Shown one piece after another: positions 1-8,218 of a stretch of DNA of 37,585 nt. Position 1 is the first letter of the stretch. Every line of letters begins with the position of its first letter. The position numbers were made by a program, and so were the translations under genes. The notes beneath the pieces were generated by a model. It saw nothing but the letters and a program-made list of their open reading frames with translations, was not told the origin of the DNA and did not search any database. The DNA is taken from positions 1 to 37,585 of the forward strand of contig DUEZ01000089.1 in NCBI GenBank assembly GCA_011174825.1, in the 5' to 3' direction. This stretch comes from Anaerolineae bacterium (GTDB lineage Bacteria > Chloroflexota > Anaerolineae > Anaerolineales > E44-bin32).

Positions 1-2
1 AC

Positions 3-1310
3 CTAGATCATCCCTACATCGTGCCGGTCGTGGACTACGGTGAAGCACAGGGGTACATCTACTTGGTCATGCCGTTCCTCAAAGGCGAGACGCTTCACGA
101 CCGCCTGATTCGAGGATTGTTAACACAGAAGGAGAAAGCGCGTTGGGTCGGGCAAGTGTCCGAAGCGCTGGACTTCGCGCATAGCAAGGGGGTCATCCAC
201 CGGGACATCAAGCCCTCGAATATCATGATCACGGATGAGGGGGATGCGTTATTGATGGACTTCGGCCTGGCGCGCGAGATCGAGGGCTCGAATACCTTGA
301 CGGGTTCGATGTTGATGGGAACTCCAGCGTACGTGTCACCTGAGCAAGGACGAGGCGAGAAGCTCGACTCACGCTCCGACCAATACTCCTTTGGCATCAT
401 TCTGTATCAGATCGCAACTGGTCGGCTTCCCTTCGAGGCCGAAGCGCCCATGGCGATCGTGATGCAGCACCTTCAGGATCAGGTCCCTCGTCCGGGACGA
501 TTCAATCGGGATCTTTCGGAAGGGGAGGAGAAAGTCATCGTCAAGAGTTTGGCCAAACGTCCCGAGGATCGTTTTGAGGATCTGAGTAAGCTCAACGAGG
601 CTTACCAAGCGGCGCTCGCTGGTCGACGTATGCCTGAATTCGATCTACCACCACCTGCGGCCACGATGACGATGCCGCGCCGGGAGGCCTTTGCCCCGCT
701 TGATACACAAATCGTGGCCCCGGAGCTGGAACGCCGGCGGATCCCATGGTGGATTCTGCCTGTGCTGCTGGTGGCGGTGATCGCAGCGGGAGCCCTTGCA
801 CTTCCATCCGTCTTCGGGTCATCTGGGGAGAGCACACCAACGAGGAATTCGGCTACAACGGTTCTGCCGACAGAAACCAAGATCCTTGTCATTGGCGGAA
901 CGCCGGTGCATATCCCGACCTTGTCCCAGGTTACCAACACGCCCCTCTCACCAATCACCTCAGACGCCTGCCCTGGGATCACGCTCCACCCCCCGGTCAT
1001 TGATGGCAATACTATTAAATGGTTGGTGGACAATGGGGGAGAGGATCCCGTTGAAATCTTGGACGTGCAGCTCGCGGCTTGGCCAGCAGGCAATGGTCGC
1101 CTCGAAGAAGTGCGCATGAATGACACACTCATCTGGGAGGGTGAGTACGAGGGAGGAGAAATCTTGCGTTGGCTTGAGGGGGTGGAATTGAGCGTTGAGC
1201 CAGATTCTCCCGTGATTCTCTCGTTCAAGTTCCTGTGGGCACCGGGTCTCAGAGGTTATGAAATGAGCATCGCTTTCGATGTTGGATGCAGTATTGAAGG
1301 TACGTGGTAG
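3..1310 (+). CDS. Serine/threonine protein kinase with one TM segment and external domain (5' partial)
   Basis: A Hanks-type kinase that phosphorylates Ser/Thr on protein substrates. The reading frame is open to the left edge, so the N-lobe (glycine-rich loop, catalytic Lys) lies outside the window. The visible C-lobe has the catalytic loop HRDIKPSN, the DFG motif in DFGLAR, and GTPAYVSPEQ in the activation segment. A linker rich in Pro and Met leads to a single TM helix (IPWWILPVLLVAVIAAGAL, about 250 residues into the visible part). A Ser/Thr-rich stretch and a C-terminal domain of about 110 residues follow, presumably outside the cell, with two Cys that might form a disulfide. This matches bacterial PknB-like sensor kinases, but the outer domain has no PASTA signature and I do not recognise it. 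The stop is TAG at 1308-1310. The kinase call is certain; the signal sensed is unknown. Confidence 0.93.
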   Translation, partial: LDHPYIVPVVDYGEAQGYIYLVMPFLKGETLHDRLIRGLLTQKEKARWVGQVSEALDFAHSKGVIHRDIKPSNIMITDEGDALLMDFGLAREIEGSNTLTGSMLMGTPAYVSPEQGRGEKLDSRSDQYSFGIILYQIATGRLPFEAEAPMAIVMQHLQDQVPRPGRFNRDLSEGEEKVIVKSLAKRPEDRFEDLSKLNEAYQAALAGRRMPEFDLPPPAATMTMPRREAFAPLDTQIVAPELERRRIPWWILPVLLVAVIAAGALALPSVFGSSGESTPTRNSATTVLPTETKILVIGGTPVHIPTLSQVTNTPLSPITSDACPGITLHPPVIDGNTIKWLVDNGGEDPVEILDVQLAAWPAGNGRLEEVRMNDTLIWEGEYEGGEILRWLEGVELSVEPDSPVILSFKFLWAPGLRGYEMSIAFDVGCSIEGTW

Positions 1311-1478
1311 GGTTTCCTGAAATAACAGACCACGATCTATTCATCTAAACCTCTCGCTTTTATTCCTTTGAAACGAAGAATAATCCTCGCGCCGTCTCTT
1401 TTTCTCAGGCGTTGCTGGGAGGCTTTAGGATCTGATCGCGCAGGCTCCTAAATCCGTCTACTCATACTGCCCCAGGTG

Positions 1479-1484
1479 TATAAT
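1479..1484 (+). promoter_or_regulatory. Putative -10 element of the aminopeptidase pair
   Basis: TATAAT preceded directly by TG lies 49 bases upstream of the ATG at 1533. No convincing -35 hexamer sits 16-18 bases further upstream. The rest of the 1311-1532 gap shows no gene; it holds a weak inverted repeat (1424-1430 with 1446-1452) that could be a poor terminator for the kinase gene. Confidence 0.4.
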
Positions 1485-1532
1485 TCTCCCGATCGCTGAA
1501 TTTGATAAGCAGCCTTCCAAGGAGATGACACG

Positions 1533-2636
1533 ATGGCCGACCCTCGTACAAATAACCTAGCTCGTATCTTGGTCCACTATTCCACCAAGGTCAAACCGAG
1601 GGACCGGGTTTGCATCGTTGCCCAGCCTGCTGCGGCGCCGCTGATTCGGGAAGTCTATCGTGAGGTGCTCAATGCTGGTGGATTCCCTCATTCGTTGATT
1701 ACCATCGAAGGGTTGGAGTATCTTTTCTTTGCGCAGGCGAACGACGAGCAACTGCAATATGTCTCACCGTTTACAAAGATGGTTTACGAGGAGTTCGAAG
1801 CGATGATTGGCATCGGCAGTCAATCGAATACACGCGACTTAAGCAACATTGATCCTTCTCGTCAGAGCCTGCGTGCGAAATCGCGTTCTGAAATAACGAA
1901 GATCTTTTTAGAACGTGGTGCTGCGAAAGAATTCAAATGGGTTTGGACGATTTATCCCACACAGGCTTATGCTCAGGATGCTGAGATGAGCCTATCCGAG
2001 TTTGAAGAATACGTCTATAGCACCACCTTTGCTGATACGGATGATCCTGTAACAATGTGGCAAAAGATCCATGATGATCAACAAACCGTCGTGGATTGGT
2101 TTGTCGGGAAAAAACACGTTGAAGTCAAAGGTCCCGACGTGGATCTAACCCTGTCGATTGAGGGCCGAACCTTCGAAAACTGTGACGGTGAAAACAATAT
2201 GCCGGATGGCGAAATCTTCACCGGTCCAGTGGAAGACTCAGCTAATGGGTGGGTTCGTTTTACCTACCCTGCCGTCTTGAGAGGTCGCGAAGTGGAGGGG
2301 ATCGAGCTTCACTTTGAGGCGGGTAAAGTGGTCAAGGCCTCGGCGAAGAAAAATGAGGATTTCCTTCTAAAAATGCTGGACACCGATCCAGGTGCTAGAT
2401 ATCTCGGTGAGTTCGCCATAGGCACCAATGAGAAGATCAACCGTTTCATTAAGGAAATCCTTTTTGATGAGAAGATTGGCGGAACGATTCATATGGCGGT
2501 GGGGTCTGGCTATCCTGAAACCGGATCGGTTAATGAGAGTGCCATTCACTGGGACATGATTTGTGACATGCGCGACGGAGGTCAAATTCTTGTCGATGGT
2601 GAGTTGATCTACGAATCGGGGGAATTTAAGATTTAG
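1533..2636 (+). CDS. Aminopeptidase, M29 (AmpT/AmpS/PepS) family, copy 1
   Basis: 367 residues, close to the usual 360-410 of metallo-aminopeptidases that remove N-terminal residues from peptides in the cytoplasm. Features typical of M29 are visible: GEIFTGP with its metal-ligand Glu, GEFAIGTN, IHMAVGSGYPETG with His and Tyr, and IHWDMICD with the final His/Asp pair. The N-terminal half is the alpha/beta domain (AAPLIREVYREVLNAGG). No signal peptide. The start is fixed by an AAGGAG SD at 1519-1524. A paralogue of identical length follows 45 bases downstream on the same strand, so the two are probably co-transcribed. The family assignment is strong; metal and substrate preference cannot be read from sequence. 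Confidence 0.9.
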   Translation: MADPRTNNLARILVHYSTKVKPRDRVCIVAQPAAAPLIREVYREVLNAGGFPHSLITIEGLEYLFFAQANDEQLQYVSPFTKMVYEEFEAMIGIGSQSNTRDLSNIDPSRQSLRAKSRSEITKIFLERGAAKEFKWVWTIYPTQAYAQDAEMSLSEFEEYVYSTTFADTDDPVTMWQKIHDDQQTVVDWFVGKKHVEVKGPDVDLTLSIEGRTFENCDGENNMPDGEIFTGPVEDSANGWVRFTYPAVLRGREVEGIELHFEAGKVVKASAKKNEDFLLKMLDTDPGARYLGEFAIGTNEKINRFIKEILFDEKIGGTIHMAVGSGYPETGSVNESAIHWDMICDMRDGGQILVDGELIYESGEFKI

Positions 2637-2681
2637 TTGTTCTTAACCCAGGCTGGAAATCATTCCCAAGGAGACGAATCC

Positions 2682-3785
2682 ATGACCGACCCTCGCATCA
2701 CCAACCTCGCTCGAACCTTGGTCCAGTATTCGACTGAAATACAGCCGGGTGATCGCGTAGCAATCGTAGGGGAACCGCCCGCGGCGCCTCTCATACGAGA
2801 GGTCTACCGTGAAGTGCTGCGCGCTGGAGGTCACCCTCACCTGATGCTCAAATTGGAGGGGATGGAATACCTGCTCTTCTCAAAGGCCAGCGACGACCAG
2901 TTGAACTACATCTCACCTTTCGAGAGGCTGATCTATGAGGAATTTGAAGCCTTGATTTCAATGCGCAGTCAATCAAACACGCGCGCCCTGAGCAATGTCG
3001 ATCCAACTCGCCAACAAATCCATGCCAAAGCCAGGACCGAGTTGCGTAATACCTTCGCTGAACGAAGCGCTACTAGGGAGCTTATGTGGGTTGGGACGAT
3101 GTACCCGACACAGGCTTACGCTCAGGATGCGGAAATGAGCCTCGTGGAGTTCGAGGATTATGTTTACGGTACGACGTATGCGGACACGGAGGATCCGGTT
3201 GCCATGTGGGGTAAGATCCACGATGAGCAACAGCGTCTGGTGGATTGGTTGGCCGGTAAGAAGCACGTGGAAGTGAGAGGGCCTGATATTGAGTTAACGC
3301 TCTCGATTGAGGGCCGTGTTTTCATCAACTCGGACGGGAAAAGAAACATGCCGAGTGGAGAGATTTTCACCGGACCTGTTGAAGAAACAGCGAGTGGATG
3401 GGTGCGGTTTACCTATCCTGCCGTGTTGAGAGGCCGCGAAGTGGAGGGGATTGAGCTCCATTTCGAGGACGGCAAAGTGGTTAAGGCTTCGGCGAAGAAG
3501 AACGAAGATTTTCTCTTAAAGATGCTTGACACCGATTCTGGTGCACGTTATCTGGGGGAGTTCGCTGTCGGCACCAACAAGAAAATCAATCGCTTCATCA
3601 AAAACATTCTCTTTGACGAGAAAATCGGTGGCACGATACATATGGCTGTAGGGTTTGGGTATCCTGAGACCGGCTCAGTGAACAAAAGCGCCATCCATTG
3701 GGACATGATATGTGACATGCGCGACGGAGGGCAGATCACCGTCGACGGCGAATTATTTTACGAATCTGGGGAGTTCAAGATCTAA
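2682..3785 (+). CDS. Aminopeptidase, M29 family, copy 2 (tandem paralogue)
   Basis: 367 residues from the ATG at 2682. The frame is open further upstream, to 2637, but an AAGGAG SD at 2668-2673 and the exact length match to copy 1 (starting MTDPRITNLA) fix this start. All M29 metal-site motifs are kept: GEIFTGP, GEFAVGTN, IHMAVGFGYPETG, IHWDMICD. The last 140 residues are nearly identical to copy 1, while the first 230 differ at roughly a third of positions by eye. This is a tandem duplication whose metal-binding half is held constant while the other half has drifted. The pair is followed by a strong hairpin at 3837-3863. Both copies look intact. Confidence 0.9.
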   Translation: MTDPRITNLARTLVQYSTEIQPGDRVAIVGEPPAAPLIREVYREVLRAGGHPHLMLKLEGMEYLLFSKASDDQLNYISPFERLIYEEFEALISMRSQSNTRALSNVDPTRQQIHAKARTELRNTFAERSATRELMWVGTMYPTQAYAQDAEMSLVEFEDYVYGTTYADTEDPVAMWGKIHDEQQRLVDWLAGKKHVEVRGPDIELTLSIEGRVFINSDGKRNMPSGEIFTGPVEETASGWVRFTYPAVLRGREVEGIELHFEDGKVVKASAKKNEDFLLKMLDTDSGARYLGEFAVGTNKKINRFIKNILFDEKIGGTIHMAVGFGYPETGSVNKSAIHWDMICDMRDGGQITVDGELFYESGEFKI

Positions 3786-3836
3786 GGATTGGACTCAGCT
3801 GAAAAAGTCAACCGCGAGAAGAGGACCGGTTGTTGT

Positions 3837-3863
3837 GGGGGTGCGGGCATCGCCCGCACCCCC
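3837..3863 (+). terminator. Hairpin terminator after the aminopeptidase pair
   Basis: A 12-bp perfect stem (GGGGGTGCGGGC with its complement) and a 3-base loop, followed by TTATATATA. It lies 51 bases past the stop of copy 2. The T-tract is weak, so termination efficiency is uncertain. The remainder of the gap to 4002 shows nothing recognisable. Confidence 0.65.
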
Positions 3864-4002
3864 TTATATATACCAATCTCTACTCCTCGAGGGTGGTTTT
3901 TCAGTGCGCTCAATGGAAGATAAAGGAACACAACCCTGATCTCCGGCAGTAAACGACGTATACCAGCGGCTATCGTTTTGAGGGCGTCTAGAGTGTACGC
4001 GC

Positions 4003-5169
4003 TCAGACAATGGTTGAAGAAAAGCGTTGGGCTTTTTCGATGCGGCTCTTAAGGGGAGGGTGGGAGTACAACAACAGCACCACCCAGCGCTCGGGGTCAA
4101 CCTCGGCCAGGTTTTGGTTCGCAATCCTCGTCATAGCACTGGCAAAAGGCATAGGTTTGTGAGTGACTTTTAGCGCGTAGTCGTCCGCCATGGACTCGCG
4201 CCATCGGGAGAAGGCGTTGGTGATGGGCATAGTAAAAAGACTCAAGAAACCAAGGAGAAGCCCGATGAAGGGTAGTCCAGCAGGATCATCAACCCCAATA
4301 AGCGCGGTCTGACTTACTGCCGAGTTCAACATCACAGCAGAGAGGTAAAAGGCCAGGAAGTTGAAGCAGGTTTGGACCACCAGCGATATGAGGATGTCTT
4401 TATGGACGTGGTGTGCCAATTCATGCGCCAAGACGGTTTCGATCTCATCCGAGGTGAACTCAGAAAGAAGTGTGTCGCCGAGTATGATCCGGCGTGTGCG
4501 TCCCAAACCGACCAATGCGGCGTTGGCAGCTCGCGTTCTACGGCTCATGTCGAAAGCAAAAACACCCTGAATATGGGTCCCAGCAGATCGAGCCAGGTGG
4601 GTTAATCGTTCCTCGAGCTCGGCATGTTCCTCTCCCAAAGGCTTGAACTTGAAGAAGATCGGCATCAGCAGGATAGGAGCAATTGCGGTTAGGACGGCTG
4701 TGACGAGAGTGTAACCTCCGGCTCCCCAAATCCACCATGTCTTCGGTGCGAGGCGGATCGTGCCGTAGAACGCAATCAGCAAAGGCGTACCGATGATCAT
4801 GCCAAGTACCGCCCCCTTGACCATGTCGTTTATCCATCCGCGTAGCGTTTGCGTTGAAAGGTCAAACCGATGGGGAAGGACAAAACCCGAGTAGTAATCC
4901 AACGGAAGGGTGAGTAGGGTCCAAGGACCAAAGAGGATCGCAGCGAATAAAACCAGCTCGACCCACCACGGTAGCGTGATGCCAAACCTCTCGGCAGCGT
5001 ATGGGACGAGCGTCTGACGCAACTCGACAGCCCATCCTAAACCAACCCATAGGCCAAGATAAAGGCCGTTGAGCAGGAGGTTCAACACCCAGAGACGACG
5101 ACGGATGCGCGCATATTGGTCCGCGCGTTCTTGACGCTCGGGATCCAGTACAACGGATGTCTCATCCAT
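4003..5169 (-). CDS. M48-family membrane zinc metalloprotease (Ste24/HtpX-like)
   Basis: 388 residues from the ATG at 5169; an in-frame GTG five codons upstream (5184) is the alternative. The zinc motif HELAHHVHKD (HExxH) is at about residue 248, preceded by DEIETVLA as in Ste24-like peptidases. A downstream Glu is in WRESMADDYAL, the usual third-ligand context. At least four hydrophobic segments: two in the first 100 residues, a pair around 130-175, and another after the HExxH motif. The layout is that of the CAAX protease 1/Ste24 branch rather than the shorter HtpX. It would cleave membrane or misfolded proteins at the cytoplasmic membrane. It is convergent with the aminopeptidases. No SD sequence precedes either start; see the promoter entry for a possible leaderless start. 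Confidence 0.88.
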   Translation of the reverse strand: MDETSVVLDPERQERADQYARIRRRLWVLNLLLNGLYLGLWVGLGWAVELRQTLVPYAAERFGITLPWWVELVLFAAILFGPWTLLTLPLDYYSGFVLPHRFDLSTQTLRGWINDMVKGAVLGMIIGTPLLIAFYGTIRLAPKTWWIWGAGGYTLVTAVLTAIAPILLMPIFFKFKPLGEEHAELEERLTHLARSAGTHIQGVFAFDMSRRTRAANAALVGLGRTRRIILGDTLLSEFTSDEIETVLAHELAHHVHKDILISLVVQTCFNFLAFYLSAVMLNSAVSQTALIGVDDPAGLPFIGLLLGFLSLFTMPITNAFSRWRESMADDYALKVTHKPMPFASAMTRIANQNLAEVDPERWVVLLLYSHPPLKSRIEKAQRFSSTIV

Positions 5170-5175
5170 GGTGCC

Positions 5176-5204
5176 ATTGTACACCGATGGAAAATCATGT
5201 TGAA
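5176..5204 (-). promoter_or_regulatory. Possible promoter giving a leaderless M48 protease transcript
   Basis: On the minus strand, a -10-like TACAAT (5181-5176) lies 17 bases after TTCAAC (5204-5199), a weak -35. The -10 ends six bases before the ATG at 5169, so transcription would begin at or next to the start codon. That fits the lack of any SD here. The -35 matches consensus at only about half its positions. Confidence 0.35.
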
Positions 5205-5219
5205 GACTGAAAATGGGTG

Positions 5220-5255
5220 AGCGCCGGCTGTTCGATCAGGAGAACAGCCGGCGCT
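5220..5255 (-). terminator. Hairpin between VOC-protein and M48 genes
   Basis: A 13-bp perfect inverted repeat (AGCGCCGGCTGTT and its complement) with a 10-base loop. It sits 26 bases after the stop of the VOC gene on the minus strand. The sequence after it has only a short T run (CATTTTC), so it is a plausible but not ideal intrinsic terminator. It would insulate the M48 gene from the VOC gene. Confidence 0.65.
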
Positions 5256-5281
5256 GAATGGATCTGGAGATGGGATTAGGC

Positions 5282-5644
5282 TCAGCTCTCCAATCCGGTA
5301 AAAAGCCCTACACGGTTGCCAGTTGGATCGGTAAAGACCGCGAACCACCCAATGGTGGGAATCTCAGTCTTAGGTAACAGGGTTTGTCCCCCGAGGGACT
5401 CAATCTTATTCAAGGTGGTTTCAATATCACCCGTCTGGATGTATATCAGGACGTCACCAGCTTTCGTCATCTGGTTATCGACTACGTTGAAGCCTCCTGC
5501 AGGACCAGGTTTCGCTCCAAAAGTTACGTAGTCCATCTCTGGCATATATTCAATATCCCAACCAAACACTTCTCCATAAAACTTACCTGCGGCCTTCGGA
5601 TCATCGGCCGAAAGCTCGATGTGGACAATCGGGTGCTCAGACAT
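5282..5644 (-). CDS. VOC (glyoxalase/bleomycin resistance) superfamily protein
   Basis: 120 residues, a single VOC module of two beta-alpha-beta-beta-beta units. It begins HIELSADDPKAAGKFYGEVFGW and has FTDPTGNRVGLFTG at the end, both classic VOC signatures. Potential metal ligands are His8 and a late Glu, but the ligand set is incomplete, as in many uncharacterised VOC proteins of this size, so a lyase, dioxygenase or binding role cannot be chosen. Cytoplasmic. SD AAAGGAT lies about 8 bases upstream of the ATG, and a canonical promoter lies at 5684-5712. It is a single-gene unit ending at the 5220-5255 hairpin. Confidence 0.85.
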   Translation of the reverse strand: MSEHPIVHIELSADDPKAAGKFYGEVFGWDIEYMPEMDYVTFGAKPGPAGGFNVVDNQMTKAGDVLIYIQTGDIETTLNKIESLGGQTLLPKTEIPTIGWFAVFTDPTGNRVGLFTGLES

Positions 5645-5683
5645 TTTATAAATCCTTTGGGTATAAGGACTGGATATAAGCCG

Positions 5684-5712
5684 ATACTAGCACATATGTT
5701 CTATCATGTCAA
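5684..5712 (-). promoter_or_regulatory. Canonical housekeeping-sigma promoter of the VOC gene
   Basis: On the minus strand, a perfect -35 TTGACA (5712-5707), a 17-base spacer and -10 TAGTAT (5689-5684) lie 40 bases upstream of the VOC start codon. This is the best consensus promoter in the window. The wider gap (5645-5915) holds no convincing gene. Confidence 0.75.
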
Positions 5713-5860
5713 GGGGAAGCCAAAGGCCTTGAAAGAAGTTTGGTGGAGAAATCGGTTCATGATCACCCCGAACGAACCCTTCGATCTGGTAACGAGTGGC
5801 GACCGGCTTTCTGAGCTCAAATCGAAATCATAGAGAGATACACACCTGAGAAACTATAAA

Positions 5861-5886
5861 GGGGCGATTCGCGAGCAGCCCCTACA
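5861..5886 (-). terminator. Hairpin after dcd, GTAGGGGC-type palindrome remnant
   Basis: GGGGC (5861-5865) pairs with GCCCC (5878-5882), with TCGCGA in the loop. On the minus strand it is followed by TTTATAG, so it can end dcd transcripts 30 bases after the stop. The CCCCTACA edge looks like one end of the GTAGGGGC repeats found elsewhere in the window, with the other end worn away. Confidence 0.5.
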
Positions 5887-5915
5887 CCAACTATTTTGAG
5901 ATTTCTTAAAGTTAG

Positions 5916-6470
5916 TTACAGTCGCGGCAGCATGATTTGCTGTTGTTTCTGGTATTTCCCTTTCTTATCCGCGTAAGAAGAGAGGCACTCCTCATCGGCC
6001 TCGAAGAAGAGCACCTGGGAGATGCCTTCATTGGCGTAGATCTTCGCCGGTAGGGGAGTGGTGTTAGAGATCTCGAGCGTAACATAGCCCTCCCATTCAG
6101 GTTCGAAGGGCGTCACGTTGACAATGATGCCGCAACGAGCATAAGTTGATTTTCCGACGCAGATGGTGAGCACGTTGCGTGGGATACGGAAATATTCAAC
6201 CGTCCGTGCCAGGGCAAAGGAGTTTGGCGGGATGACACACACTTCGCCTTTGTAATCGACCATTGACGCCTTATCAAATTCCTTTGGATCTACCACAGCC
6301 GAATATACATTGGTAAAAATCTTGAACTCATCAGCAACACGAATATCATAGCCATACGACGAAACGCCGTATGAGATCACACCATCGCGTACTTGCTCTT
6401 CTATAAAGGGCTCAATCATCCTGTGTTCACGCGCCATTTTTATGATCCAATGATCTGGCTTCAACCCCAT
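5916..6470 (-). CDS. dcd: dCTP deaminase
   Basis: 184 residues from the ATG at 6470, preceded by the SD GAGGAGG; the frame is open a little further upstream but without an SD. It deaminates dCTP to dUTP (some relatives also hydrolyse it to dUMP), feeding dTMP synthesis in the cytoplasm. Diagnostic features: [20 protein letters not shown], then [20 protein letters not shown] with the catalytic Glu at residue 133, and [20 protein letters not shown] near residue 40 is the dCTP deaminase/dUTPase trimer signature. Length fits the family. The FAH-family gene lies 29 bases upstream on the same strand, so the two probably share a transcript, although no shared pathway is obvious. Confidence 0.95.
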   Translation of the reverse strand: MGLKPDHWIIKMAREHRMIEPFIEEQVRDGVISYGVSSYGYDIRVADEFKIFTNVYSAVVDPKEFDKASMVDYKGEVCVIPPNSFALARTVEYFRIPRNVLTICVGKSTYARCGIIVNVTPFEPEWEGYVTLEISNTTPLPAKIYANEGISQVLFFEADEECLSSYADKKGKYQKQQQIMLPRL

Positions 6471-6499
6471 AATGTTCCTCCTCGTTAACGATCTACGGC

Positions 6500-7276
6500 T
6501 CACAACCCTCTAAGATCCGTTTTGACTGGGTTGCTCAGGGTGCCAAGCCCCTCGATCTCAACTGTGACTTCATCCCCATCGGTCAGTGGTCCTACCCCTG
6601 AAGGTGTTCCAGTTAGGATAACATCACCAGGCTCGAGGGTCATCACCGAGGAGATGAAGGCTACGATGTGAGGTACGGTGAAGATCATGTCCCGGGTCGA
6701 GGCCATTTGCTTCATCTGTCCGTTGACCGAGCAGGTGATCAGCGCATCCGCGGGGTCGAACTCGGTTTCGATCCATGGGCCAAGGGGGCAGAAAGTATCG
6801 AAACTCTTTCCCCGTGTCCATTGACCGTCACGGAATTGAAGATCCCGAGCGGTGACATCATTTGCCAATGTGAAGCCCAAGACATATTTCATGACTTGTT
6901 CAGGTCGGATCCATCGTCCTCTTTGGCTGATGACAACAGCTAACTCGGCTTCGTGCTCGACTTGCTGAGACTGCGGCGGGAGCAAGATGGCTTGATCGGG
7001 ACCTATGACAGTGCTGGGTGGTTTGAGAAAGATAAGAGGTAATTCAGGAACCTCGGCATCATGCTCGGCAGCATGGGCAGCGAAGTTGCGACCAACGCAG
7101 ATGATCTTTCCAGGGATTATCGGCGCGACCAGTTGAGCTTCCTCGAGTGGCAGACGGGCTTCCTCGCGTCGGAACTCATCGAATGGTGATCCGTTCAACA
7201 CGCCTATTCGGTCATCGGCCATCCAGCCCCATATTGGTGATTCCTTTGGATTTCTCTTGAAGCGTACAATGCGCAT
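6500..7276 (-). CDS. Fumarylacetoacetate hydrolase (FAH) family protein
   Basis: 258 residues from the ATG at 7276, where GGTGGAG gives an SD; upstream in-frame codons back to 7357 lack support. The FAH fold is evident: an N-terminal R-x-G-x-L-type domain, then [11 protein letters not shown], the divalent-metal Glu pair in [20 protein letters not shown] with the metal Asp, a [12 protein letters not shown] loop and [10 protein letters not shown]. Members hydrolyse or decarboxylate 2-oxo or acylpyruvate compounds (for example HpcE/HpaG isomerase-decarboxylase, acylpyruvase). This resembles the FAHD1/acylpyruvase branch, but the substrate cannot be assigned. It sits directly upstream of dcd. Confidence 0.88.
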   Translation of the reverse strand: MRIVRFKRNPKESPIWGWMADDRIGVLNGSPFDEFRREEARLPLEEAQLVAPIIPGKIICVGRNFAAHAAEHDAEVPELPLIFLKPPSTVIGPDQAILLPPQSQQVEHEAELAVVISQRGRWIRPEQVMKYVLGFTLANDVTARDLQFRDGQWTRGKSFDTFCPLGPWIETEFDPADALITCSVNGQMKQMASTRDMIFTVPHIVAFISSVMTLEPGDVILTGTPSGVGPLTDGDEVTVEIEGLGTLSNPVKTDLRGL

Positions 7277-7465
7277 GATATTGCTCCACCCTCTTCGCAG
7301 TAACTCACAGCCCCCCCATCTTGGGCAATGAGGTCGTGCGATTTCTCGGACGAGCATCGTACCATATTGCCGTCAGGTTTTCACGATCAGATCTCGAAGG
7401 AGGCGCAAGCCCTGTTTGCGTACTCCATAATGGTTTATTGTTGAAAAGCTACATATCGAATCGCT

Positions 7466-8131
7466 TCAACTTTTACGTGCCCACACCAAGTCGTAATTGA
7501 CCTGCCACGGATACACGGACACGTCCTGAAAACCGACATTCTCCAGCACCCTGGGGAAATCATCACGTCGATAAATCTTTCCTAGGATAAGGGGCGCATC
7601 ACGTCCAACGCGGTTGGTGACGAGCAGCCAACCACCTGGTTGCAGCACGCGCATCATCTCTTCGAGTGTGTCCTTCGGTTTGGGGGTGAACTCGATGAGC
7701 TCCAAGCTGATCACGATGTCAAAGGAACCGTCAGCGAACGGTAGAGGCACGGCCCATGCTCGAATCCAGGTTGAACCATCACCGGCAGTGATTTGACGAC
7801 CGATGGCGAGCATACGCTTCGATGGTTCTAGATTGATAAGGGTCCCGTGGAACGAGGGAAGTGGACAGAGGCTGCGAGCGACACGGCCGGTGCCTGCACC
7901 GATGTCAAGCAATCGCGGATGATCAAATCCGGAGGACATAGTACTGATCGGCTCGCCCAAGAAACTCCGTTCCCAACTCGGGTCGAACTGCTTGATGCGA
8001 TCGTACCGGAACGCTGCCAAATCATACAACCAGACCACGAAGCGTCGACCGAGGTGGGTACCCTCACACACCCAAAGCTCCCAAAGGATCAGGAGGATCA
8101 ATATTCCAAGGAGAAGGATAAGTAGCCACAT
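7466..8131 (-). CDS. Class I SAM-dependent methyltransferase with N-terminal hydrophobic segment
   Basis: 221 residues as drawn. The Rossmann methyltransferase core (Methyltransf_11 type) has the SAM loop DIGAGTGRVARSL, an acidic residue at the end of strand 2 (NLEPSKRML), motif IV FDIVISLELIEF and a late VLQPGGWLLVTNR. Residues 2-20 are almost all hydrophobic and would form a membrane anchor. The drawn ATG has no SD and lies 9 bases beyond a terminator T-run. A GTG at 8071 preceded by GGGAG would give a 201-residue soluble protein, so the start is uncertain. The target could be a lipid, quinone or small molecule; nothing in the sequence decides. Confidence 0.82.
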   Translation of the reverse strand: MWLLILLLGILILLILWELWVCEGTHLGRRFVVWLYDLAAFRYDRIKQFDPSWERSFLGEPISTMSSGFDHPRLLDIGAGTGRVARSLCPLPSFHGTLINLEPSKRMLAIGRQITAGDGSTWIRAWAVPLPFADGSFDIVISLELIEFTPKPKDTLEEMMRVLQPGGWLLVTNRVGRDAPLILGKIYRRDDFPRVLENVGFQDVSVYPWQVNYDLVWARKS

Positions 8132-8140
8132 AGAGGAAGA

Positions 8141-8166
8141 AAAAACGCTGGCACTCCGTCCAGCGT
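8141..8166 (-). terminator. Rho-independent terminator of the RpiR-family gene
   Basis: On the minus strand, a 7-bp stem (ACGCTGG with CCAGCGT) and 8-base loop are followed directly by TTTTTTCTTCC. A second GC-rich hairpin (CCGGCT/AGCCGG) lies just before it. It follows the regulator gene ending at 8219 and ends immediately before the methyltransferase start, so that gene needs its own promoter or read-through. Confidence 0.8.
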
Positions 8167-8218
8167 CACCGGCTATTACGCAGCCGGCAACCTCGTGAGA
8201 TATGGGTGTGAAAGATGG

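Noticed and set aside
602-1228. Long minus-strand open frame inside the kinase gene, and similar antisense frames elsewhere
   Set aside because: Shadows of strongly supported genes, with no SD and low-complexity translations.
5696-5833. 45-codon plus-strand open frame upstream of the VOC gene
   Set aside because: No SD, no recognisable motif, and it lies across the consensus promoter of the oppositely oriented VOC gene.
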